Below the pieces are notes generated by a model that saw nothing but the letters and a program-made list of their open reading frames with translations, did no database searches and was not told where the DNA came from. A DNA stretch of 64,000 nt from positions 100,285,837-100,349,836 of the forward strand of contig NC_092038.1 in assembly GCF_003086295.3 (NCBI RefSeq), written 5' to 3'. The number at the start of each line of letters is the position of its first letter. Positions within the stretch are counted from its first letter, which is position 1. Origin of the DNA: Arachis hypogaea (taxonomy: Eukaryota > Streptophyta > Magnoliopsida > Fabales > Fabaceae). Below, piece after piece: positions 43,776-56,897 of this stretch. The translations under genes and the position numbers were made by a program.

Positions 43776-46700
43776 ACGCTTTTCTCATAAAATGCTATGG
43801 TTTTAAGTGTTATGTAGTTAAAAGTGTGGTTTTAGAATGTATGGTTTAAGTTTTGCCACGTAGCCGTCTTTAGAAAAAGTTGTTTTTGAGATCTTTATTT
43901 GAGTGGTGCCTATATTATTATTGTAGTATTGTTTTTTTTTTCAAATATATTATTATGTTATTATTAAAAAAAATTATATTAGAGTTCTATTATATTGTTG
44001 ATGAAGTGTTTATCTGAGTGAATGATCCAATTAATTGTGGTTTTTAAATTTATAATTACTCTTCTCATTAATATATATGCTTACACGGATTCGTAAAAGT
44101 AGTATTTGTAGTAATAGAGTATAAGATTTAAGGTTAGAATAAATGGAATATATAGTAATAAAAGTATATTTTATTTTTGTGAATTATTAGATACTTTAAA
44201 TTAAATTATAAATATTTTGAATTTTTATGATACGAATACTAATATTTAATGTTTAAATGTGCTTCAAATAAAAATTATATAATATCGACAATATTTGTTT
44301 TATTTTTTAAATATATTATATTCATTATTGAAAATTTAATAATTTATCATTTAAACTTAATTTATAATATGTTATTATATAAATAATTAAAGACTATAAA
44401 TTATTCTATTATAATTGTACTGAACTTGATATATTTTCATCGAATAGAATATTTTTCACGAGATCTATAGGTTATATATATTCCCATAAAGAAATTGAGG
44501 ATTAGGAAAAACGTTTTCTGTCAAATAATATTAAGTAATTATTTTTTTATTAATATTAGTTAATTTTTTAAAAATTATTTTATTTATTTTATTTTTAGAC
44601 TGTTTAACCTTACACTTTAAATTATATACTTTAAATTCTAAAATTAATTAGTATTAAATAACTAAAAATTAATTTTTTATATTTTTCTTTGTCAAAAGCA
44701 AAAACTGAATAGGATTTTAGAGTGTAAGATGAAGAAAGAAAAGTTTTCTCCCTTTCCTACCAATTTTCACCCTTTCATATTGTCATTCGTACTCTTTGCC
44801 AGTTGGGATATATATATTATTTGGTATTTATTAAAATCAGTTATTAATTTATTATTAGTAAAATATATATTTAAAATAAATTAAATTATATATATTTATA
44901 TATAATAATTAATTTATTAATCAATTTTTTGTGTATATATAATAATTTTGTTAATCGGCACTATAAAAGAACAAGTACCATATATCAATAGTAAGAGTGA
45001 ATTGAATTCTATATAGCTTACACTGATGTGTATTAACATTTGTATTCAATAATAGTAATAATATTGAAGATAATTGACCCCATAAAAAAAAAGCCCATCA
45101 AAAAAATATTGAAGATAATTGAATTTTTTAATATTTTTTACAAGTCAACATATCATTATACTGTTGTCACGTGGATGAGCATTTTGATATACATTAGAGA
45201 CGAGCATTTAAAGTGCCACATAAGAGCATTTATGGTGCCACATAATGCAATGGCACAAGCCATTTGCTCTCTCCATGTTTGCCAAGATATATTGCAGGTT
45301 TTAGTTTGTCAGAGATATAATTATTAGGATTATATTTTAGTTTAAATTTTTAAAATGAATAATTTTATGATATATTATATATTAAAATTTTATATTTAAA
45401 AAATTTATTATAAAAGGATGTAAAAAAAATTGACGGTTATTTTTTGTTGTTGATATTTTTTGATAATTTACTGTCGATATTTATAAAAAAATATTTAAAA
45501 ATAAATAATAAAATTAATAGTTTGGTTGTCGATTTTTTTTTATGCATGAACCCTTTTTTTAATATCGTCACATTGTCGATGAACTAGGAGTTGAAAATAC
45601 TTATTTTAAAATCGACGAATATGACGTTTATTTTATTATTTAAATTATCGACAATGTTTATTGTCGATAATTTTAAACGATCTAAATTGTCTTTTAAAAT
45701 CAAATAAACGGTAATAATTTAATGTATAAATTAAAATAGATGCTTAAAATGTTATATGCTTTTTTTAAAATTAAAATCGACAAATTTACTCTCGATTTTT
45801 ATTACTAAAAACAAAATTCCGCGTCCACTTCCTACTCTAAAGTTTAGAAACGCTATTTCATCATTAATCCCCAAATTCACACAATTTTTATCACTAACCC
45901 CGCATCCACTTTTCTCAAATTTCCCATTTTATTACTAATTTCCAAATTCACACCATTTTAAATGTTATTTTTTTGTTAACATAATCGTTCCGTCACAGTT
46001 GTGCCGCTGTCACTCTTCTTGCTAGCACCACCCTTTGCGCTCTATTGTTGCCGTGCTACTGTTACTCTCCACATTCACGTCAATATCGCTCCTTTTAGAT
46101 AAGATGTCAGAAAAACAAGTTTTCAAATATATTATTAACAGTTAATGACTGTCGTAATAAAAATCTTAAACATATTCTTGCATTGCAATAATTATAAGAA
46201 GATGCTCAACGTTTTTCTTATATGATGCTTTGTTTGACATTTGGTCATTATATACATTGATGCTGAAAATGATTACAACTAAAAATATTATCAAATTTGT
46301 TTTGACAATTCACAACTGTGAAAATATAGTATTGAATATTTTTTATTTTACAATTGTAAATGACCATAAGATATTCTTTGATAAATTAATTATTTAACTT
46401 TTAATAACTATATAAAAAGCTCTTTTTTCTTATGATATTAGTACGTATTCAGTAGTTTATGCTATGTTACATTATTCGAAGTATTTTTCATTTTTTTGAG
46501 TTTATAAATTCGTATTCACTTAATTATTGACACGAGCAAACGGAGCTAGTGATTGATGCATGACTTCCATTTTATGCCCATTCCTACATATAGAAATTAA
46601 CTATTGGTAGGGGCATCTAAATTAATCTGTACAAAATGAATTATGATAAAAGATTTAAAAAAAGCTGAAAATATCCTTTTCTGAAAAAATGGTTTATAAA

Positions 46701-47404
46701 ATTTATCAGTTCAGTTTGTTTTTCATTTTAATTTCTAGATTTGAACCAAAGAAAACTGAATTGAAGCAATTAGCAGATCTCATTAATTAATAACAAAACT
46801 CCATCAACAGACATATCATCATCATAAGTTCCTTTTCGTATCTGGAGATTGTGCCCTAATATTATTGGTAAAATAATTAATTAAATCCACGTAAACTTCC
46901 TTGAGTTTGCATAACAATATAAGTTTAAATTCACATTTCAGCGATAGGCAGAAGTGAAGAAGAGTTTGCTTTCTGACATTGTGCCTACCCTATTCCCTTC
47001 CTAGTTTCTATATTGAAATAGCCCTTTTTTATAATATCACGTAAACTCCCATTATTTCCTTATTTATAAGATCACTTCTATTCTTCTTAGCCTTAAAAAA
47101 AATGATAAGTGCACCCTAAAAATAACCATCAAATAAGTTATTATATACTTATATTAAATATACGTATAATTTATTTTATTTTACATATATATTTTGTATC
47201 TTAATATATATTATATATTGATGATTGATTTTGATAAATATCTAACTTATTTAAAAAATTCATGATTTTAACTATATTATTTTTTAAATTGTTAAATAAT
47301 AAATTAATCTTACTAAATGTACTAAAATTAAATATTAATATAAAATATATATTAAAATATAAAATATATATTAAAAATAAATTAAATAATATATATTTAT
47401 ATAT
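43776..47404. other. AT-rich intergenic region, no gene seen
   Basis: About 3.6 kb between the pararetrovirus and the SIRE element. It contains a 24-base direct repeat (GAGCATTTA.GTGCCACATAA type, 45184-45245) and a palindrome-rich section (separate entry). ORFs present are short and low in complexity. Confidence 0.5.
45430..45790. repeat. Section with repeated (A/T)TCGACA palindromic motifs
   Basis: TTGTCGAT and ATCGACAA words recur at least seven times, including a near-perfect palindrome AAATTATCGACAATG...CATTGTCGATAATTT at about 45646-45676. This looks like subterminal repeats of a decayed DNA transposon, but termini and target duplications were not found. Confidence 0.4.
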
Positions 47405-47409
47405 AAATA

Positions 47410-49187
47410 TGATGAGTTTGGAAAACTCCAAATTTAATATTTGTAATGAGCAAACATTATTAAAATATTTAATTACAAAATTATTAATTTAATTTTCATA
47501 TATTAATTAATAATTTTGTGATGCAGGTTTTTAATATGGGCCGAAAATAAAAGGAAAATTGCAAGCCCAAGTGTTTTATAAATACATTCAGCATTGATAC
47601 AAAAATATTTTTTTTGTTATGGCTCAATTATTGTTCTTGTTATCGGGCCAGAATTCAAACTATCATAAGCCCAATTCATCTTGCATGCTTGGTCCGAAAT
47701 CATAAGAAAATGGGCATAATGCACTTCTTTAACTAAAACCCATCCCTTTAAGTATGTTACAAGCTTCCAACGGATTCCATTTCTCACATTGGGATGGATT
47801 TCAAATTTAATTTAAGCATTGAAAACATAAGTGAGAGAGAGAAATTGATTTTATGGCTTTAATGATTCTACACGCCTCTCACTAAAGGGAAATAGGAAAC
47901 TTGAGTGCACTTTTATTCCTTCTCTTTGCTACATTAATTATTTGATCAAATCCATTGAATATCTTCTTTCTTCTCTCTCTAATCTTTCTTTCTTCTTCCT
48001 TCGGTCATGTCACAGCAACCATGGAAGCTACATTAAGCTACCAAAAAAAAAAAAGAAGAAGCTGCATGCATCAATACCATCAAGTTAATGATGGCAAGAA
48101 AAAGGAAACCAAAAGTATATTATGGCTGAGATAATCACCAAATGTGGTAAGATTTGGTGAGGTAATCTCGGATCCCTCATACTCAAAAAGGAAGAAGAAG
48201 ATTCGGCCAGCAAGGTGAGATTCTTGGAGGCATGGCTTGTCTCTGATTCTACTCAACCACCACAGGAAGTAGTTAGAGTGGCGAAGTGATGGAAGAGGCA
48301 GAGATTGGAGCAGATGAAGCCATCATCATCATGAAGCATCAAGGGCCAGAAATCCATCTTGGAGAGGAAGCCAAGGATGGAGCGCTCAGATGGATGAAGA
48401 GTGATGACCAAGGAAGGACTAGAGGTATTTGCATGTTGGTTTTTGCATAAATTTCCTCTTCTCTCTCTGTGGCCGAACCGGTTTGTTTTGAAGGAAAAGA
48501 AGCTAAGCTCGGTTTTATGTTTCAACTATGAAGGCTTTACTTCTCTATAAAAGGGGTGAACAGTCATGGTTTGATTCAAGGAAAGAAAGTGAGAGTGCAA
48601 GGCACAGAAGTCTCATAGCTACCTAAGCTTACAGATTTTTTTCTCCTTCAATGTTTTCTGTTTTGTAATTTTTCTGTTTAATTTTGTCATGTCTTGAGTC
48701 TCATGGAAAAAGGCAAACAGTGAGGTTTGTATGAAAAAGTCATAGAGTGGAAAAAGGCAGAGAGTGCAAAATTAAAAGAAAAAGCCATAGATGTCTTAGA
48801 GTTCCTTCGTTCATTTATGTTGTGTTTCATGATTCTGTGGGAATCCCCTTGAAGTTGGGTTAGCACTTTACAACTTGTAATCTGAATGATTATAGTAAAA
48901 TTCTATCATTGTTGTGATGGAGACTGGATGTAGGCTGCACTGCACTTAGCAGCTGAACCAGGATATATCTGGGTGTAATCTTCTCTCTCTCCTACTTCAC
49001 TTCTGTTTCTACTGTTTAGATGAAAAATAAAAAAATGTCTCGTGCCAAGTGACGAGACAAAATGAAAATGTCTCTTGGCTAAGGACGAGCTAAAAAATAG
49101 AAAAGTCTCCTCTAAGTCCAGCAAGTATTAGCAAGCAAAAAGGGGGCTAAGATTCAACCCCCCTTCTCTTAACCACTGATACCATCA
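47410..49187 (+). repeat. 5' LTR of the SIRE element
   Basis: Begins TGATGAGTTTGGAAAACTCC and ends ACTGATACCATCA. A TATA box (TATAAAAG, 48546-48553) lies about two-thirds along and would mark the start of R. The ORF at 48253-48525 on the minus strand is a chance frame. Confidence 0.92.
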
Positions 49188-49189
49188 AT

Positions 49190-49201
49190 TGGTATCAGAG
49201 C
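49190..49201 (+). promoter_or_regulatory. Primer-binding site, tRNA-iMet (SIRE)
   Basis: TGGTATCAGAGC, two bases after the 5' LTR, is complementary to the 3' end of initiator tRNA-Met, the usual copia primer. Confidence 0.9.
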
Positions 49202-49247
49202 TTCGTCTCAAAGAGATCTAGCTTTGCAGCTTAAAGTAAAGATCCTC

Positions 49248-50961
49248 ATGGCAGAAAACAGTGGCGCAAATATGGTGTCCTATAATCTGACCGAAGGACA
49301 ATCAAGCAACAGACCTCCTCTTTTCAATGGGAAAAACTATACCTATTGGAAGGAGAGGATGAAGATATTTGTACAAGCAGTGGATTACATGCTTTGGAAG
49401 ATCATCCTAGAAGGACCACAGTTTCCTACTAACACAAGTGCTGAAGGAGTAGTCACTCTTAAACCAGAAGCAAGCTGGACCGAAGAAGATAGGAAGAAAG
49501 TGGAGCTAAATGCCAAGGCCATAAATCTACTCAACTGTGCTATCAGCTTCGAGGAGTACCGACGGGTATCACGATGCACAACAGCAAAGAAAATCTGGGA
49601 TAAATTACAAATCACTCATGAAGGAACCACCATTGTTAAGAAGACTCGAATAGACATGTTAAACAGGGAATATGAAATATTTACAATGAAGGAAGGAGAA
49701 TCTATCGATGAACTGTTCGAACGGTTCAATACCATCACTGTTGGCTTGGATGCTATGGGAGTAACACATTCTGATTTTGTGCTTGTGAGAAGAGTGCTGA
49801 GATGTCTCACTAAAGAGTGGGAAACAAAAGCTTTAATTATCTCTGAGAGCAGTAATCTTGATTCCATGACACTTGATGATTTGAGAGGAAATCTTCTTGC
49901 TTTTGAAAACACTTATTTGAAAAAAGAGTCAAAAAAGAAAGGAATTGCATTTTCTTCTGTTACTAACCCTCTGGATGATGAATCCAGTGATAACTCATCT
50001 GAAAATGAATTTGTGTTGTTTGCCAAAAAAATTCAGGAAAATGATGAAGTTCAAAGGCAAAGGCAGCAGCTCAAGGAAAATGAAGAAAGACCTTAGCAAA
50101 GTGACTTGTTTCAACTGCAAGGAAATGGGGCATTACAAATCTGATTGTCCCAAGTTAAAAAGGGAGGAGAAGAGAAAAGGAGGAAAGAAGAAAGGTCTGA
50201 TGGCATCATGGGAAAACTTAGAGAATGACTCAGACAGTGATGAAGAATATGAGACTAAGTCACAGCCTTGTCTCATGGCAGATCATGTAAATTAGGTATT
50301 TTTTCAAAACCCTGACACTGAAGACCTTCATCTCATGATAGATCACCTCTCTAAAAAAATAAGATGTTTTCTGACTGATAATCAAGATCTTGAGCAACAA
50401 ATTTTCATTCTTAAAGCTGAAAATGATTTTCTCAAAGAAAAACTAAGGGAGGCCGAAACTGCTTGTGATCTTGTAGAAGAAAATAAGCAGTTGAAAGCCC
50501 AACTTAGAAGCTGTGAAAGTGATCACTCGGTAGTGGCGTATGTAAACTGTTTTAAGGAAAATGAAGAGCTGCGGGAAAAGGTTAAAAATCTTGAAAATGA
50601 CTTAGCCAAATTTACTCTCAGTTCTGAAAATCTAAATCAACTATTGGCTAGTCAAAAACCACTTTTTGATAAAGCTGGATTGGGATTTTATAAATCTGAT
50701 GAGAAATCCTCTTTTAAAGATAAACCTTCTTCATCCAATGACACAAGGTTTCAAGATCCCACCTACTTTAACAAAACAGCAACTCCAAGATTTTGTAGAT
50801 TGTGTAACCGAAGTGGTCATTTTCTAGTTCAATGTTTCTTTGGTGAAAGAATGATTGGTGATAAAGTTTACAAAGTTGTTTTTTATTACAATGATTTGGA
50901 ACATAGGAGATGGTTTAACGTGAAAGGATCCAAGAAAATTTGGATACCTAAGGTCACTTGA
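49248..50961 (+). pseudogene. SIRE gag protein, frameshifted
   Basis: ATG at 49248 (MAENSGANMVSYNLTEG). The first part has FNGKNYTYWKERMKIFVQA and the UBN2-type gag region with LDDLRGNLLAFE. Near 50070-50096 the frame shifts. The other frame supplies the knuckle CFNCKEMGHYKSDC (about 50108-50149), then an in-frame stop at 50293-50295. It continues through a coiled coil (50335-50660) to a second CCHC-like motif, CRLCNRSGHFLVQC (50792-50833), and stops at 50961. Two knuckles and a long coiled coil are usual for SIRE gag. The copy is defective. Confidence 0.85.
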
Positions 50962-51004
50962 GCTTATTTTGTAGGTATGCCTAGCATCCAAGAAGAAAGA
51001 AAAT

Positions 51005-54000
51005 ATGTGGTACATGGATAGCGGATGCTCTAGGCATATGACCGGAAAGACAACCTTCTTCATAAAGCTTGATGAATATGATGGAGGATTTGTCATTTTC
51101 GGTGATGATGCAAAAGGAAAAATAGTGGCTGTTGGGAAAGTGGGTAAAAATCTCTCATGTTGTATAAATGATGTCCTTCTTGTACATGGCTTGGAACATA
51201 ATTTACTTAGTGTTAGTCAATTATGTGATTTGGGTTTTGAAGTTATTTTTAAGAAATTTGTTTGCTTAGTTGTTTGTGAGAAAACTGGGAATGTTCTATT
51301 TGAAGCTAAAAGATGCCACAATGTGTATGGATTAACTATTGAGGATTTAAAAGAACAAAATGTAACATGCTTTACCTCTCTTGAATCTGAAAAATGGCTT
51401 TGGCATAGAAAGTTGGGTCATGCTAGCATGTACCAAATTTCTAAGCTAGTCAAAAAGAATTTGGTTAGAGGAATTCCAAACATCAAGTTTGATAAGGATC
51501 TTATTTGTGATGCTTGCCAATTGGGCAAACAAGTAAAATTCTCTTTTAAATCAAAAGATGGAATCTCAACCAAAAGGCCATTGGAGATGTTACATATTGA
51601 TCTTTTTGGTCCTACTAGAACTCAAAGTTTAGGAGGTAAATACTATGGTCTTGTGGTGGTAGATGATTACTTTAGATTTGGTTGGGTACTTTTCCTTGCT
51701 CATAAGAATGATGCATTTTATGCCTTCTCCACTCTTTGCAAGAAAATTCAAAATGAAAAGGATTTGAAAATTGCCCATTTAAGAAGTGATCACGGAAGAG
51801 AATTTGAAAATCAAGACTTTGAAAAATTCTGTGATGACTTAGGGATTTCTCATAATTTTTCATGCCCTAGAACCCCCCAACAAAATGGGGTGGTTGAAAG
51901 AAGGAATCGAATCCTTCAAGAAATGACTAGGGCTATGCTATGTGAGAATGAGATTCCTAAATTTTTATGGGCTGAAACTGTGAACACAGCATGTTATGTT
52001 TTGAATAGAACAATCATTAGAAAAGGGTTAAAGAAAACCCCTTATGAGCTATGGAAAGGAACCCCTCCAAATCTTAAGTACTTTCATATTTTTGGATGCA
52101 AATGCTTTGTTCTTAACAATAAGGAAAACCTTGGAAAATTTGATCCAAAATCCTATAAAGGAATGTTTGTTGGATATTCCATCACAAGCAAGGCCTATAG
52201 AGTTTATCTCAAAGAATATAGAACCATAGAGGAATCCATACATGTTACTTTCTGTGATTCTAACTTAATTTCCAATACTGTAAAGGATAATGATTCAGAT
52301 TGTGAAGAAGATGGAACAAGTAAAGAAATTTCCAAATCTGTGCAAAATGAAGAATCTGTCAGCCCAGTTTTGTCTCGTCAGATTAGAGGAGACATTTCTA
52401 TTTTGTCTCCTGAGCAGGCACGAGCAATTGAAACAGTGAGACCACCAGAAGCTCATCAAAGCTCTACACCTGTCCGAAAGCCTAGAGAATGGAAGTCTAT
52501 GAGGGGTTATCCTCATGACTTCATCATTGGTGATCCCTCTCAAGGTATAACCACAAGATCCTCCACCAAAAGGCAAACCGAACCTAGCAACTTTGCTCTC
52601 TTGTCACAAATGGAGCCCAATAATATCAAACAAGCTCTTGAAGATCCATCATGGGTCAATGCCATGCAAGAGGAGCTTGCTCAATTTGACAAGAATGAGG
52701 TTTGGACATTAGTACCTTATCCGGATGGTAAGAAGGTAACGGGTACTAAGTGGGTATTCAAAAATAAACTTGGTGAGGATGGACAAGTTGTTCGTAACAA
52801 GGCTAGATTAGTGGCCCAAGGTTACGATCAAGAAGAGGGAATAGATTTTGATGAGTCTTTTGCTCTGGTAGCTAGAATGGAAGCAATTAGGTTGCTTCTT
52901 GCCTATGTTGCCCATAAAGGTTTCAAAATGTTTCAAATAGATGTCAAATGTGCTTTCCTTAATGGCTTTATTGATAGAGAAGTGTATGTGGCTCAACCCC
53001 CCGGTTTTGAACATAAAGATTTTCCAAATCATGTTTTTAAACTCTCAAAGGCCCTTTATGACCTTAGGCAAGCTCCAAGAGCTTGGTATAAAGGTTTAGT
53101 GCCTTCCTATTAGAAAATCAATTTCAAAGGGGTACCACGGACACTACTTTATTTATCAAAGCATCTAATAATAATATTCTTCTTGTTCAAGTTTATGTGG
53201 ATGATATTGTGTTTGGATCGGCCAATGAATCCTTGTGTGAAGAGTTTGGAAAACTCATGACTAGTGAGTTTGAAATGAGTTTAATGGGAGAGCTAACTTT
53301 CTTTCTCGGCCTCCAAATTAAACAAACTCCTAGTGGTACCTTTATTCACCAAGGCAAGTATGCAAAAGAATTGATAAAGAAATTTGGCTTAGAAAATTCC
53401 AAACCAATGGGAACACCAATGCATCCAAACAATAAACTTGAAAAGGATGATAATGGCAAAGATGTGGATGAAACACGGTATAGGGGAATGATTAGTTCAT
53501 TAATGTATCTTACCTCCTCTAGACTGGATATAGTTCAAAGTGTGGGTGTATGTTCAAGATTTCAATCACCCAAAAGAATCCCATCTATCGGCCGTTAAAC
53601 GCATCATTAGATATATTAAGGGAACATGTAATTATGCCTTATGGTATCCAAAATCTGATGATTTTTGTGCAGTAGGATTTTGTGATGCAGATTATGCGAA
53701 AGATAGAGTAGATAGAAGGAGCACTTCCGGCATGTGTTGCTTCCTTGGAAGCTCACTCAACATGTGGTCAAGCAAGAAACAAGCCACAGTGGCTCTATCC
53801 ACAGCTGAAGTTGAATATATATCCGCATCTGCTTGTTGTTCACAATTAATTTAGTTAAAAACTCAATTGGAAGATTACAAATTAAAGATCAATAGTATAC
53901 CCTTATTTTGTGATAACATGAGGGTAATAAATATTTAAAAAAATTATGTTCTGCACTCAAGAACAAAACACATTGAAATCAAATATCATTTTATTAGAGA

Positions 54001-54150
54001 ACATGTGCAAAAGGGTACTATTGATATTCAATTTGTAAAATCTGAAGAACAACTTGCTGATATTTTTACAAAACCCCTCTGTAAAGATAGATTCTGTTTG
54101 TTAAGGAAAAGCTTGGGAATGTTTGATTTAAATCATGTTGAAAATTTGTG
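51005..54150 (+). pseudogene. SIRE pol (protease-integrase-RT-RNase H), frameshifted
   Basis: The long frame 51005-53113 holds the protease motif [11 protein letters not shown], the pre-integrase zinc region ([21 protein letters not shown]), the integrase core ([27 protein letters not shown] with the DDE triad) and the RT start ([34 protein letters not shown]). A frameshift near 53100 moves the RT to the next frame (VYVDDIVFG at about 53190, 53197-53598). Another near 53540-53590 leads to RNase H (KRIIRYIKGT, CDADYAKD, ALSTAEVEYI). A stop follows at 53852, and the remaining C-terminal segment, including ADIFTKPL, runs to about 54150. It is inactive as encoded. Confidence 0.9.
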
Positions 54151-54578
54151 AATGTCTGATTCTGTCCAGTTTTATCTTGTAGGAATGTACGAGATAAAAT
54201 TAAGGCATGCTGGAGGAGCTATGATTAAGGGGGAGGCTGCGCAGACTTTACTTCTGATGGGCCCCACAAAATCTTATTTGACCCCACCTTGACTTTTATT
54301 GATCCCTCATTTTATGATGATCAAAATCTTTTTGATTGTCATTTCAAATCTTATTGGAAGTGGTTATTGTCAAATCAAATCCCTCTCTCCATCAACTCCC
54401 TTGATTCTAGGAAACCACCTTTTTCAAAAACCCTTTGGTTAATAACCGCGCCATTATGGTCATTAACTTCCCATCATCTCTCTCCAATCCACATTTATTG
54501 CACCACTAACCTCCTTCCCTCCTCACTCTCTTTCGGCACTCCCATCCTTTCATATTCAACTTCTCCCTTCATCCTACC

Positions 54579-56008
54579 ATGAAAAAGAAAACGGCACAAA
54601 AGAAAAGTGGCCGAACCCCCATTCCAAAAAGTCCACCTCTCTCATCACCTCAAACTCATACACACATTCATCTTCATTCTACTTCCTCTTCTACTCGTTC
54701 ACCTCCTTCCAAAAGAACCGAAACCATGCGCCGCAAGGTTATTGCTCAGAAAACTTCAGGGAGAGGCAAGACGGGAAAGAACAAGCAATCCAGTGTTCAA
54801 GAAGAAGAAGAAGAATCACTTACCTCGCCACCTTCATCACCACCGAAAAGATCTACTCCACATTCAAAAGGCTCTCAGAAAAAGCAGAAAAGCTTTATAC
54901 TGCATGATACAAGAGAACCTTCAAATTTGGAGTCACTAGATTTCAAGAACAAATTTCACAAAACTCACTCCCATTTTGATCCCTCTCAGTTCTATTCATG
55001 TGCTTTCTATGAATTTCACAAAGAGGTTTTGCTGAAGCGTCTTCTCTGTCTCTCTTACTTGGTAAATCTTAAAAAACTGGCCACCAAAGGAATCATCTTC
55101 TTTCCCCTGTTTGATGCTCTGAAGTGGACTCCACTGATTCACATTCAGAAATTTGTTTACCCGGGGCTGGTCCGGGAATTCTATGCAAACATGCGCTTGA
55201 TTGATGGCTCAATCCACTCTTACGTCAAGCGTGTTTACATGACCCTCAATCCTCAAACCATAGGCGCTGCTCTTGGATATGAAGATGAAGGGCCAAAAGT
55301 TTACATGGTTGATAAGTGGGATGATCAAGTTGGCATTGCACAGCAAACAGTCTTGCAACACATCTGTGCAAATCTCTCTGGTTTGGATGGATTAATCCCA
55401 ACTCATCGAGCACTCGGCCCTGAGAACTCTCTGTTGCACCGTATCATCACTCACATTCTCACTCCACAAGGTGGTTCTACCACAGAGTAACAGTTTCTGA
55501 TTCTATTATTCTATTTGCTTTTCTTACTTCTTCCCAAATTTCATTTGCTTATATTATGATATGTCATATGTGGGAAGCAGTGAAAAGTACAAAAAAGGCT
55601 AATCCTTCATATGACATATTCCTCACATGTATATTTGAGTATTTTAAGGTTAATTTGACTAATGAATCTGTTGAGAACAAGGTTTCAATGATTAAAGGAG
55701 GAGGAGTTTCGGGCAAGAAAGGCAAGAGATCTGTTCCCTCTGAACCATCTCTCAGTGATCTGGAGAGCCATCCTGAACCCTCAAATGTTACTGCATCAAT
55801 CTGGGAGGTTCTTAATGAGATGCGCAATATGTCCAAGTTATTGTTCAAATCCCACAAGACTGCCCGGAAATTGGAATATGAACAGGAAAGGGCTTGGAAG
55901 AAATGTCACGACAGAGTTGGCTTCATGATTAAGAGCTTTGATGATGAAATAGGAGCAGGGGACTGTGAAGATGATTCCGGTTCAGAGTTCAATCTTTCTG
56001 ATGATTAA
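54579..56008 (+). pseudogene. SIRE env-position ORF, one frameshift
   Basis: Two frames, 54579-55490 (303 codons) and 55556-56008 (150 codons), appear to be one gene broken by a frameshift near 55480, because the second frame is open upstream to that point. The N-terminus is basic and rich in S and P. Around residues 190-240 it has KFVYPGLVREFYANM and SIHSYVKRVYMTLNPQTIGA, similar to the plant transposon protein domain also seen in the Athila ORF at 1-1130. The C-terminal part is charged, with a short coiled coil and acidic end. It occupies the place of the env-like ORF of SIRE1. No clear membrane anchor was seen, so an envelope role is unproven. Confidence 0.78.
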
Positions 56009-56886
56009 TGACTGTTTCTTTACCTTTATTTGATATTGGCTTCATTAGGCTCAATCTGTTTTTGTATGAGCATGACTTGATACTCACTGCTCTATGATAC
56101 TTTGATACACTCTTGTTACTTTATTATTGATATTTTTCTTGTGTTTTTCATATTTTGTGCAGGTAACCCTTGATGACAAAAGGGGGAGGAAAGGAAAATT
56201 GGTTTCTAAAATTGAAATTGAAACTAATGAAACAGGGAAGGATCTGAAGAAACAGGGGGATGGAATTTTCAATTGAAAACTTATGATCACCCTTGTTTAA
56301 AGAATGCATGATGTTGTTATTGCATTTGTTTCACTGTGGTTACTGTTGCTGAAAAATGCATTTGGCATTGATGATGTTTGAATATATGAATGTCTGGTTG
56401 TTGATTTATCTTGATAAACATGTTGGTTTGAAAAATATATTGTTGGCAGTTCCTTTAAATTGTGATATCTAACTGCTGCCATGTTTTGATCATGTGTGAT
56501 TCAAAAATATTTTTCTTACTTGAATGATATGGCTCTGATATTTTGACTGGAAAATAATTGAACTTTTTTGAACAACATTGCTTTGTTGATGTGTGTAAAT
56601 CATTGAGCAGAAAATCAGATTACTGATAACAAACGAGTTTTGTTTATCATTCAAAATCTGCTCATAAATCAAGCATTTAGCATCATGAATAAATATGCTA
56701 AATAACATTGATATTTAGAGGCTTGATTAAAATGTTACAGGTTTATGCCTCCCTTGGTAAAATAGCATACATTAAGGGGGAGCCATGTGACATTTAGAAA
56801 TGGGGAGAAATTCAAATTCAAAGGGAGTATTCTTTACTCAATCTTTTAATTTCTTTCCATTTCAATTTTTAATAATGTTTGTCATC
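56009..56886 (+). other. Noncoding spacer between env-position ORF and polypurine tract (SIRE)
   Basis: About 880 bases with several GGGGGAG-like purine runs (56184, 56776) that recall repeated polypurine tracts of sireviruses. No coding segment is supported. Confidence 0.55.
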
Positions 56887-56897
56887 AAGGGGGAGAA
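56887..56897 (+). promoter_or_regulatory. Polypurine tract of the SIRE element
   Basis: AAGGGGGAGAA immediately before the 3' LTR, the expected plus-strand primer. Confidence 0.85.

Noticed and set aside
43921..45000. A hidden gene in the AT-rich stretch right of the pararetrovirus
   Set aside because: No ORF above background, no splice-consistent exons and no recognisable motif on either strand.
48253..48525. 90-codon minus-strand ORF in the SIRE 5' LTR, with a truncated counterpart at 57826-58011
   Set aside because: The frame is broken in the other LTR by small differences and the peptide matches no family. It is a chance ORF in repeated noncoding DNA.
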